Source: a bacterium
GTDB lineage: Bacteria > Latescibacterota > UBA2968 > GCA-2709665
Reading direction: 5' to 3'
Assembly: GCA_027619145.1 (NCBI GenBank)
Contig: JAQCGA010000187.1
Coordinates: 1 to 7,577, forward strand
DNA: 7,577 nt
Shown here: in pieces, positions 1-5,919 of the stretch
How the letters are laid out: every line of letters starts with the position of its first letter
How positions within the stretch are numbered: the first letter of the stretch is position 1
The notes under the pieces: model-generated
The model's database searches: none
What the model was told of the DNA's origin: nothing
The model's input: only the letters and a program-made list of their open reading frames with translations
Position numbers and translations under genes: made by a program

Positions 1-1947
1 ACTGCCCACCTGCGCCAGCAAAACAATCAGACCCACCTGACGCAAAATCGTGGACTTGCCCGCCATATTCGGCCCAGTAATCAACAACACCTGATCCGTA
101 TTTCCATCCAGAAAAAAATCATTCGGCACAAACTTTCCGCCCGGCAGCAATTGCTCCACCACCGGGTGCCGCCCCTCCCGAATCTCAATCGTTGTAGATC
201 CATCCACAAGCGGACGCACATAATCATTGGCCGCAGCGACTTCCGCCAAACATGCCAGCACATCCACTGCAGCCACAGACCGCGCCGTACGTTGCACCTG
301 TTCTACCCACGCCGCCACCACATCCCGCAACTCCTGGAACAGCTCTTTCTCCAGATCTCGGGCCCGTTCATCTGCCCCCAGAATCTTGGCTTCCCACTCC
401 TTCAAATCCGGCGTAATAAAACGCTCCGCATTCACCAGCGTCTGCTTCCGAATATAATCTTCCGGCGCCTTCTCCTGGTTTGCCCTCGTAATTTCAATAT
501 AATATCCGAATGCCTTGTTGTATCCTACCTTCAACGATGGAATCCCCGTACGCTCCCTCTCCTGCGCCTGCAACCGCGCCACCCAGCTCCGCCCACCGGA
601 CGCAATCTCCCGCAACTCATCCAGCTCCGCGTGATACCCAATCCGTATGATCCCTCCCTCGCTCAGAACCGCAGGAGGTTCGTCATCCATCGTCTTTGCA
701 ACCAAATCAATCAACTCACCCAGATCCGGCAACCCATCCACTCTCGCCCGGGTAAGCAATCCGGCCTCTGCACCCTCCAGCGCCTCCCGCAGCGGAGAAA
801 CGGCCTCCAGCGAAACCTTCAGCCCCACCAGATCGCGCGGGTTTGCACGCCCACAGCAAATCCGGGACATCAACCGTTCCAGATCGCCCACACCTCGAAG
901 CGCTTCCCGCACATCTTCCCGCATAGAAACGTTGCGCACCAATTCATCCACCGCATCCAGGCGACCTTCAATCCGCTCAAGATCCAGCAGCGGCTGCGAA
1001 AGCCACGCCCGCAATGCGCGTGCACCCATCGGGCAACACGTCTGATCCAACACAGACAACAGGGTACCCTCTCGACGCCCCTCCTGGATGGACGTAATCA
1101 ACTCCAGGTTTCGCTGCGTCACCAGATCCAGCGCCATATATGCGCTCGAATCTTCGCGCGAAAGCCGAATAATATGTGAAATCGCGCTCTTCTGGTTCTC
1201 CTGCAAATACCGCATCACCGCACCCGCCGCACCCACCCCCACATCCATCTCGTCACAACCAAACCCCTTCAGCGAAGCCACTTTGAAATGCTCGGTCAAA
1301 ACCTCGTACGCATACGCGTACCCAAAATACCAGTCTTCCTGCCGCGCCACAAGTACCCCGGACAGACGCTCCGCGCAAATCGATTCATTCGCCTCCGCCC
1401 AGGTCGCAGGTGCCAGAATCTCTGCAGGCCCAATCCGTTCCAGCCGCTCCCATAACTCATCCACATCCACTTCCGAAACCCGAAACGCCCCCGTGGACAG
1501 ATCCGTCACCGCAAGGCCTGCTCGGGTTCCATCTACCAACACGCCCACCAGATAGTTGTTCCGCTTCTGATCCAGCAAATTATCTGTCAGCGCCGTTCCC
1601 GGAGAAACCACCTGCGTCACCTCGCGCCGTACAACTGCCTTCCCTTTTTGCGGAGGTTCCATCTGTTCACAAATGGCCACCTTTTTCCCAAACTTAATCA
1701 GCCGGGACAAATACGTATCCAGCGCGTGGTGCGGCACACCCGCCATCGGTACTTTTTCAGAAACACGACCGTTGTTACGAGACGTGAGCGTGAGCCCCAG
1801 CAAACGCGACACTTCCCGGGCGTCCTCATAAAACGTCTCGTAAAAATCCCCCATCCGAAACAGTACAATCGCGTCCGGGTGTTCTCCCTTAAAACGCAGG
1901 TACTGCTCCATCGCGGGTGTTACTTCCTTGGTTTTGGTCTTGCTCAT
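1..1947 (-). CDS. mutS: DNA mismatch repair protein MutS, 3'-truncated by the window edge
   Basis: MutS recognises base mismatches and small loops in newly replicated DNA and, in an ATP-dependent step, recruits MutL. The 649 residues in the window read without a break. Near the N-terminus is the mismatch-reading motif GDFYE (Phe35 and Glu37), matching Phe36 and Glu38 of E. coli MutS; this marks it as repair-type MutS1 and not MutS2. The connector and core follow, then the clamp-region signature GYNKAFGYYIEIT (about residues 475-487). The ATPase Walker A loop GPNMAGKST is at 625-633. The Ala in that loop, where E. coli has Gly, is common in the family. Relative to the usual 850-880 residues, about 200-230 are missing off the left edge: Walker B, the signature helices and the dimerisation region. 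The ATG start at 1947 lies 13 bp after the preceding stop and has only a GGGG-type ribosome site, so translational coupling is likely. Family assignment is very secure. Confidence 0.97.
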   Translation of the reverse strand, partial: MSKTKTKEVTPAMEQYLRFKGEHPDAIVLFRMGDFYETFYEDAREVSRLLGLTLTSRNNGRVSEKVPMAGVPHHALDTYLSRLIKFGKKVAICEQMEPPQKGKAVVRREVTQVVSPGTALTDNLLDQKRNNYLVGVLVDGTRAGLAVTDLSTGAFRVSEVDVDELWERLERIGPAEILAPATWAEANESICAERLSGVLVARQEDWYFGYAYAYEVLTEHFKVASLKGFGCDEMDVGVGAAGAVMRYLQENQKSAISHIIRLSREDSSAYMALDLVTQRNLELITSIQEGRREGTLLSVLDQTCCPMGARALRAWLSQPLLDLERIEGRLDAVDELVRNVSMREDVREALRGVGDLERLMSRICCGRANPRDLVGLKVSLEAVSPLREALEGAEAGLLTRARVDGLPDLGELIDLVAKTMDDEPPAVLSEGGIIRIGYHAELDELREIASGGRSWVARLQAQERERTGIPSLKVGYNKAFGYYIEITRANQEKAPEDYIRKQTLVNAERFITPDLKEWEAKILGADERARDLEKELFQELRDVVAAWVEQVQRTARSVAAVDVLACLAEVAAANDYVRPLVDGSTTIEIREGRHPVVEQLLPGGKFVPNDFFLDGNTDQVLLITGPNMAGKSTILRQVGLIVLLAQVGS

Positions 1948-1960
1948 AAAAACCCCGTCT

Positions 1961-2857
1961 CTACGGTCGTTCAACCACCAGACAACGAATCTTCTCTGCC
2001 ACTTCAATGCGCACCCTGGCCCCATCGGCTGCACCCCGGTCCGGAAACGGGCCTGCCAGCAACACGTGCAACCCCCTCCCGGCCAACTCCTCAACCCGCA
2101 CCCGGAACCCCTGTACTTCCAACCGCCCCGAAAGTGCCTTCACGTTTTCCGCACTTCCAAAAACCCCCACCCGCACCCAAAACCGCACCCCCGGTTCCAC
2201 TGTTTCAGAATCCGGTGCCAGATCCTCAATCTGCTCCCGCACGGCCGCCCTCACAGGCCCCGGTCCTGCAGCCTCCAGCGCCCTGGCTTCCCGCAAAGCA
2301 TCTTCAGCCCGCCCCGCCTGCACATAGGACTCCACAACGCCCAAATGTGCATAAGGCACCATCTCGGACGCCGGGTACCGATCCATTACCTGTCGGAAAA
2401 CCACCGCCGCAGAATCCGGCTGGCGCAAAATCATGTACGTCAACCCAATCCGGTACAACGCACGCGGTGCCAACGAACTCTTCGGATACTCAGCAAGCAG
2501 TTTCCAATACTGGCGCTGCGCGTTCAAATACAGCCCGGACGGCCCGGCGAAATTCAACTCGGCCAATTCGAACAACGCATCACCGGCCAGATCATGCTGT
2601 GGATGCACCGCCAGCAACCGCTCGAAATACCCCTTCGACTTTGCCGCTTCAGACGTGAGCCGCCCCAGATAATACAGCGCCTCTGCATCGTCTGGATGCG
2701 CCGCCAACTTCTGCCCGAACACAGCCTTTGCTTCCTCAAAACGACCCTCTCGAAACATCGCAACCGGATCGTCGGAATCAGCCCACAGAATTCCGGGGGA
2801 GATCATCCAGAAAAACACAATCACAAACAACAATCGACAAGCCATCCGAGTCTTCAT
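1961..2857 (-). CDS. Secreted TPR-repeat protein with C-terminal SPOR domain
   Basis: This 298-residue protein is probably exported and binds peptidoglycan. Residues 1-26 form a signal peptide: basic start MKTR, a hydrophobic stretch rich in L, F, V and I, and a likely cut after ILWA before DSDD. There is no lipobox. Residues about 29-220 are helical tetratricopeptide-like repeats (for example EGRFEEAKAVFGQKLAAHP and later units with ALYRIGLTY and VVFRQVMDRYP), resembling CpoB/BamD-type envelope proteins. Residues about 225-298 match a SPOR domain: FWVRVGVFGSAENVKAL, GFRVRVEEL, HVLLAGPF. SPOR domains bind glycan strands stripped of stem peptides, typically at the division septum. The frame extends upstream to 2935, but I chose the ATG at 2857 because the signal peptide starts there and the longer form would overlap the previous gene. 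It lies 8 bp after that gene and 13 bp before mutS. The exact role is unknown; septal or envelope scaffold is an inference. Confidence 0.85.
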   Translation of the reverse strand: MKTRMACRLLFVIVFFWMISPGILWADSDDPVAMFREGRFEEAKAVFGQKLAAHPDDAEALYYLGRLTSEAAKSKGYFERLLAVHPQHDLAGDALFELAELNFAGPSGLYLNAQRQYWKLLAEYPKSSLAPRALYRIGLTYMILRQPDSAAVVFRQVMDRYPASEMVPYAHLGVVESYVQAGRAEDALREARALEAAGPGPVRAAVREQIEDLAPDSETVEPGVRFWVRVGVFGSAENVKALSGRLEVQGFRVRVEELAGRGLHVLLAGPFPDRGAADGARVRIEVAEKIRCLVVERP

Positions 2858-2865
2858 ACAGAAGA

Positions 2866-3435
2866 TTACCCCACTGCGTTCTGGTAACTGAAATCGAACA
2901 ACAGCTCCCACTCCCGCTGCTGAATACGCCGGCAAATATCTTCGGCCTGAGACTTTCCTGACTCACATGCCTCACACAGATCCACAAACTCAAACGGGTC
3001 CCACGCCTCCTGCGTTGCCAAGAACGCGGCCGAATCATCCGCATCTTTTGCCAAACGTGCCGCTTCTTCTCGGAGCGATTCAAATATCGGGTGTGTTCCC
3101 ACCTTGTGGAACCAGTGCTTGCTATTCGAAAAATCTGGCTCACGCCGGTGCATCATCCCGTGCCAAAAGCTTCCGGTAGGCGTATTGATCTGCTGGCTGA
3201 GTGTATGGGATTCACTCAGAAAATTGTGATACAACAAGGCACCCGAAATGCAGGCCTGCGCCATGTCCGTATCCACAACCTTCTGTCCCGCAAACGCGGT
3301 CTCCACCGCAAGCGCATCCAGGGCCTCCCGCGCACTTTCATTGGGTGAACCCGGACCCAATACGTTCAACCGAGGCTCTTTCAGCAATGCCTCAAAAGCA
3401 GATCCATATGTTCCCGCATCAAAATCCTCTGCCAT
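2866..3435 (-). CDS. Conserved-looking protein of unknown function with His-rich HRREPDFSNSKHW core
   Basis: I cannot assign a function to this 189-residue protein. It has no signal peptide or membrane segment, so it is probably cytoplasmic, and it looks mostly helical and acidic. The densest part is residues 89-118, with SFWHGMMHRREPDFSNSK followed by HWFHKVGTHPIF. Together with H70 and H77 this gives histidines at 70, 77, 92, 96, 107, 110 and 115, next to R97, R98, E99 and D101. A second tract, WDPFEFVDLCEAC, lies at about 145-157. From memory, similar HRREPD-type sequences occur in uncharacterised proteins of other bacteria, but I could not check this. The His cluster could bind a metal or form an active site; this is inference. 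The ATG at 3435 is preferred because an excellent AAAGGAGG ribosome site sits 8 nt upstream; a GTG three codons earlier overlaps that site. The next gene starts 8 bp downstream, so the two are probably co-transcribed. Confidence 0.85.
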   Translation of the reverse strand: MAEDFDAGTYGSAFEALLKEPRLNVLGPGSPNESAREALDALAVETAFAGQKVVDTDMAQACISGALLYHNFLSESHTLSQQINTPTGSFWHGMMHRREPDFSNSKHWFHKVGTHPIFESLREEAARLAKDADDSAAFLATQEAWDPFEFVDLCEACESGKSQAEDICRRIQQREWELLFDFSYQNAVG

Positions 3436-3443
3436 GTGAACCA

Positions 3444-3451
3444 CCTCCTTT
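3444..3451 (-). promoter_or_regulatory. Ribosome binding site AAAGGAGG fixing the start of the 189-aa gene
   Basis: Reading the minus strand, AAAGGAGG is followed by an 8-nt spacer and ATG at 3435. It is the most canonical Shine-Dalgarno in the window. It rules out the upstream in-frame GTG at 3444, which would overlap this site. Confidence 0.8.
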
Positions 3452-3464
3452 GGATCGTATTCGC

Positions 3465-3494
3465 AATATACTCAGAATTCTCAATCCGTGCCAG
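3465..3494 (-). promoter_or_regulatory. Possible weak sigma70-type promoter for the 189-aa gene, SPOR gene and mutS
   Basis: On the minus strand, CTGGCA (3489-3494, 4 of 6 to TTGACA) is separated by 18 bp from TATATT (3465-3470, 5 of 6 to TATAAT). The predicted transcript start would leave a leader of about 22 nt containing the AAAGGAGG ribosome site. It falls in the 67-bp gap after the epimerase, the second-largest gap in the window. The boxes are imperfect and such matches arise by chance, so this is only a candidate. Confidence 0.25.
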
Positions 3495-3502
3495 CACCCG
3501 GC

Positions 3503-4483
3503 CTACAACACCCCATCTTCCTTCGCTTTCAAATACCATTCCACGAACCGGGGAATCCCCTCCTCCACATCCACCTTCGGCGCGTACCCATACAGCCGAT
3601 TCGCCTTTGAAATATCTGCATTCGTCAGCCGCACATCCCGTGGATGCTCCGGACGGGCCTCAATCACCGCGTCTCGCCCCAACGCCTTCTGCACCAGTTC
3701 CAGCGCCCGGCTCAGTCGCACCGTATGCGTATTCCCTAGGTTAACCACCTCGTACGCCTGCGGCCTGTCCAGCGCCGTGACAAGCCCATCTACAATATCG
3801 GAAATATACGTATAATCCCGCTGCGTAGACCCATCTCCAAACATCTGAATCGGCTCGCCCGCAACCGTGAGCCGGGTAAAAATATGAAACCCCATATCGG
3901 GGCGTTGCCGCGGGCCGTACACCGTAAAAAACCGGAAACACGAAATCGGAAGATCGTACAAATGATGGTACGTATGACAGAGCAATTCTACGCTGCGCTT
4001 GGTGGCCGCGTACGGAGAAATGGGCCGGTCTGCAGGATCATCTTCGTGAAAAGGAACGCGGGCCGTATTTCCATATACCGAAGAAGAAGAGGCCACCAGC
4101 ACATTGTCCACACCCCGAGCGCGGCAGGCTTCCAATACATTCATGGTACCCCGGATATTGATATCCTGATATACCAGCGGGCTTTCCAAAGATCGCACCC
4201 CGGCCCGGGCTGCCAAATGCACCACCCGGCGAACATCATATTTCTGAAACACCGTCTCCAGACATTCCAGATCCCGAATATCGCCTTCTACCAGCGTAAA
4301 CCCCGGATGCTTCAGCGCCCCGGCAAGATTGTACCGCTTGATTGCAGGCGAATAATGATCGCAAAAATCGTCTATCGCCACCACGCGATCTCCGCGTGCC
4401 AGCAAGTGATCCATCACGTGCGAACCAATAAAACCGGCTCCACCCGTCACCAGAATCGCGGACACATCCCCTCCCTTCGGCAT
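3503..4483 (-). CDS. NAD-dependent UDP-sugar 4-epimerase (UDP-glucuronate/UDP-glucose 4-epimerase type)
   Basis: This is a 326-residue extended short-chain dehydrogenase/reductase that inverts C4 of a nucleotide sugar through a 4-keto intermediate. It would act in the cytoplasm to supply precursors for surface polysaccharide or lipopolysaccharide. The NAD-binding glycine motif GGAGFIGSH is at 14-22, with the acidic end of the second strand at D38/D39. The catalytic set is a Ser run at 132-135 (SSSSVYG) and the Y148-AAT-K152 pair. The AARAGVRSLESP and RPDM (194-197) segments resemble UDP-glucuronate 4-epimerases, while FGDGSTQRDYTYI is shared across related epimerases; the substrate is therefore unproven. 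Its ATG overlaps the mtaB stop by one base (TAATG), implying coupled translation. That ATG has no clear ribosome site of its own. A GTG at 4465 would give VSAILVTGG, closer to the family's usual N-terminus, and is preceded by AAGGGAGGGG, so the true start may be six codons shorter. Confidence 0.92.
   Translation of the reverse strand: MPKGGDVSAILVTGGAGFIGSHVMDHLLARGDRVVAIDDFCDHYSPAIKRYNLAGALKHPGFTLVEGDIRDLECLETVFQKYDVRRVVHLAARAGVRSLESPLVYQDINIRGTMNVLEACRARGVDNVLVASSSSVYGNTARVPFHEDDPADRPISPYAATKRSVELLCHTYHHLYDLPISCFRFFTVYGPRQRPDMGFHIFTRLTVAGEPIQMFGDGSTQRDYTYISDIVDGLVTALDRPQAYEVVNLGNTHTVRLSRALELVQKALGRDAVIEARPEHPRDVRLTNADISKANRLYGYAPKVDVEEGIPRFVEWYLKAKEDGVL
4468..4477 (-). promoter_or_regulatory. 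Internal Shine-Dalgarno-like AAGGGAGGGG pointing to an alternative GTG start of the epimerase
   Basis: On the minus strand this purine run begins 7 bases inside the annotated epimerase frame. Its GGAGG core lies 4 nt before the in-frame GTG at 4465. The spacing is slightly short, but the match to the anti-Shine-Dalgarno is strong, and the upstream ATG at 4483 has none. It therefore bears on which start is used. Confidence 0.45.
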
Positions 4484-5826
4484 TAGATCAACTGAACCAG
4501 GTGGCTTTCCAACCCATCGATTACGTCCGAATCCACCGGCTCTCCAATCATACGGTCTCCGTCCACTCGAACCAGACGAACCGGGCGAACCCGATCTTTC
4601 GCCGCATCGGGCCCCGGAGCAAACACCCGGATATAATTGTCCGTCACACCCTGCAGGTACCCCGTAGCAGCTTCCCGACGGTTTTCAAACAACACGTCCA
4701 GCGTCTGGCCCAAATACGCACGCTGAAAAACCTCGGCCTTCCGCGCTCCAAGTGCCCGCAAGTCTGCCCCGCGCTGCTTCTTGGTCGCCGGATCCACATG
4801 ATCCGGCATCTTTGCAGCGGGCGTGCCGTTGCGCGGGGAATAGGGGAATACGTGTAAATACACCAGCGGCGTCTGCTCAATCAAATCGTACGTTTGCCCA
4901 AACGCGGCCTCGTCTTCGCCCGGAAAACCTACCATCACATCGGCACCCAGCCCCAGGCCCGGAACCCGCTCTGTAAGCGTCTCCACCAGTTCAATGTACT
5001 GCCCGCGCGTGTACGGCCGGCGCATCGCGGTCAAAATCCCATCATCCCCACTTTGCAACGGGATATGCAGATGCCGACAAAACTTTTTCGACTCCGCAAA
5101 AAAATCGACCATCGGCTCCGTAATGTACGTGGCCTCCACAGAACTGATTCGGAAGCGCTCCAACCCATCTATATCCTCAATGGCCTCCAGCACGTCCAGC
5201 AACCGGTGCGCATCCGTCTCATAATCCCCAATATGAACCCCGGTAAGCACCACCTCCTGGTACCCCACATCCACGAGACGCCTCACCTGCTCTACCGTAC
5301 TCTCCAGAGACCGGCTTCGGCTCCGCCCTCGGGCAAACGGAATAATGCAGAACGAACAGAACTCGTTGCAGCCCTCCTGCACCTTCACAAAAGCCCGTGC
5401 CCGCCCACCAAAATTGTGAATATCCATATCCTGAAACTCGGCCGCGCGGCTGCGCGTAACAAAAGAGCGGCCCAGCGAACACGTATCATTAATCAAATCC
5501 AGCAACCGGGTCTTCTCTGCTGTACCCACCACCAGATCCACTTCTGGCATATCAATCAATGTATCCGGATCGGTCTGCGCATAACAACCCACAGCCACCA
5601 CGGTACCTTCCGGAGAGGCCCGGTGTGCTTTTCGTAACATCTGCCGGGACTGCGCGTCTCCCTGACCGGTTACCGTACACGTATTCACCACCGTCACATG
5701 TGCCGGTTCTCCAAAAGAAACTACCCGGTACCCCTGGGCCTCGAACTGCTCGCGATACCATTCTGTATCGTAGCTATTCAGCTTACAGCCCAGCGTATAA
5801 AATGAAACCGTCTTTTCTTCTTGCAT
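4483..5826 (-). CDS. mtaB: tRNA (N6-threonylcarbamoyladenosine 37-C2) methylthiotransferase MtaB
   Basis: MtaB is a radical-SAM enzyme with two iron-sulfur clusters. It adds a methylthio group to t6A at position 37 of ANN-decoding tRNAs, giving ms2t6A, which stabilises codon pairing. The 447 residues match the family's usual length. The N-terminal methylthiotransferase domain has its three cluster cysteines at C14 (TLGCKLNSYDTE), C50 (NTCTVT) and C81 (VGCYAQTDP). The radical-SAM motif CNEFCSFC supplies C153, C157 and C160. A C-terminal TRAM-like RNA-binding region covers about 370-435. TLGCKLNSYDTE and NTCTVT favour MtaB (YqeV-type) over MiaB or RimO. The ATG at 5826 follows an AGGAAGAGG ribosome site. 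The gene lies 93 bp after rpsA, with a hairpin between them, and its TAA stop shares a base with the epimerase ATG. Pairing with rpsA gives a translation-related neighbourhood. Confidence 0.95.
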   Translation of the reverse strand: MQEEKTVSFYTLGCKLNSYDTEWYREQFEAQGYRVVSFGEPAHVTVVNTCTVTGQGDAQSRQMLRKAHRASPEGTVVAVGCYAQTDPDTLIDMPEVDLVVGTAEKTRLLDLINDTCSLGRSFVTRSRAAEFQDMDIHNFGGRARAFVKVQEGCNEFCSFCIIPFARGRSRSRSLESTVEQVRRLVDVGYQEVVLTGVHIGDYETDAHRLLDVLEAIEDIDGLERFRISSVEATYITEPMVDFFAESKKFCRHLHIPLQSGDDGILTAMRRPYTRGQYIELVETLTERVPGLGLGADVMVGFPGEDEAAFGQTYDLIEQTPLVYLHVFPYSPRNGTPAAKMPDHVDPATKKQRGADLRALGARKAEVFQRAYLGQTLDVLFENRREAATGYLQGVTDNYIRVFAPGPDAAKDRVRPVRLVRVDGDRMIGEPVDSDVIDGLESHLVQLI

Positions 5827-5829
5827 CGG

Positions 5830-5838
5830 CCTCTTCCT
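5830..5838 (-). promoter_or_regulatory. Ribosome binding site AGGAAGAGG of mtaB, next to a hairpin
   Basis: On the minus strand AGGAAGAGG precedes the ATG at 5826, and its AGGA core lies 8 nt from the start codon. Only five bases separate it from the base of the hairpin at 5844-5878, so folding there could influence access to it. Confidence 0.6.
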
Positions 5839-5843
5839 AAACA

Positions 5844-5878
5844 GCGAAGAGTTGAGGAACCCGTCCCCAACTCTTCGC
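5844..5878 (-). terminator. Strong hairpin between rpsA and mtaB: possible partial terminator or RNA processing/stability element
   Basis: In minus-strand RNA the arms GCGAAGAGUUG and CAACUCUUCGC pair perfectly over 11 bp. Three further inner pairs (G-U, G-C, G-C) close a 7-nt ACGGGUU loop, making a 14-bp stem. The innermost G-U pair becomes an A-C mismatch on the opposite strand, so the fold suits the rpsA-to-mtaB transcript. It begins about 40 bases after the rpsA stop. The bases after it are UGUUUAGG, a poor U-run, so full rho-independent termination is doubtful. It may attenuate read-through from the highly expressed rpsA, protect its 3' end, or serve as a cleavage site. Confidence 0.5.
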
Positions 5879-5919
5879 CGTGTGATCTATACCTCATTTC
5901 AAAAACATCGGGCGTAAGA

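Noticed and set aside
151..1179. Plus-strand open frame of 342 residues antisense to mutS
   Set aside because: It is rich in Arg, His, Pro and Gln with no recognisable domain, which is typical of the reverse complement of a GC-rich gene. The minus strand encodes unmistakable MutS here.
1304..1322. Alternating cgtacgcatacgcgta tract, palindrome-like
   Set aside because: It lies inside mutS and simply encodes an alternating Tyr-Ala run (GYAYAYE); no operator or repeat partner is visible.
1648..2887. Plus-strand open frames of 336 and 319 residues opposite the mutS start and SPOR gene
   Set aside because: They run across a gene boundary, are Pro/Arg/His-rich low-complexity sequence, and overlap each other and well-supported minus-strand genes.
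2858..2935. N-terminal extension of the SPOR protein to an upstream Met
   Set aside because: The extra 26 residues would bury the signal peptide inside the protein and overlap the end of the 189-aa gene; the ATG at 2857 begins a normal signal peptide.
5879..5919. Possible promoter for mtaB (TTGAAA and TATAGA on the minus strand)
   Set aside because: The two boxes are only about 5 bp apart, and no suitable -35 lies 16-18 bp upstream of TATAGA.
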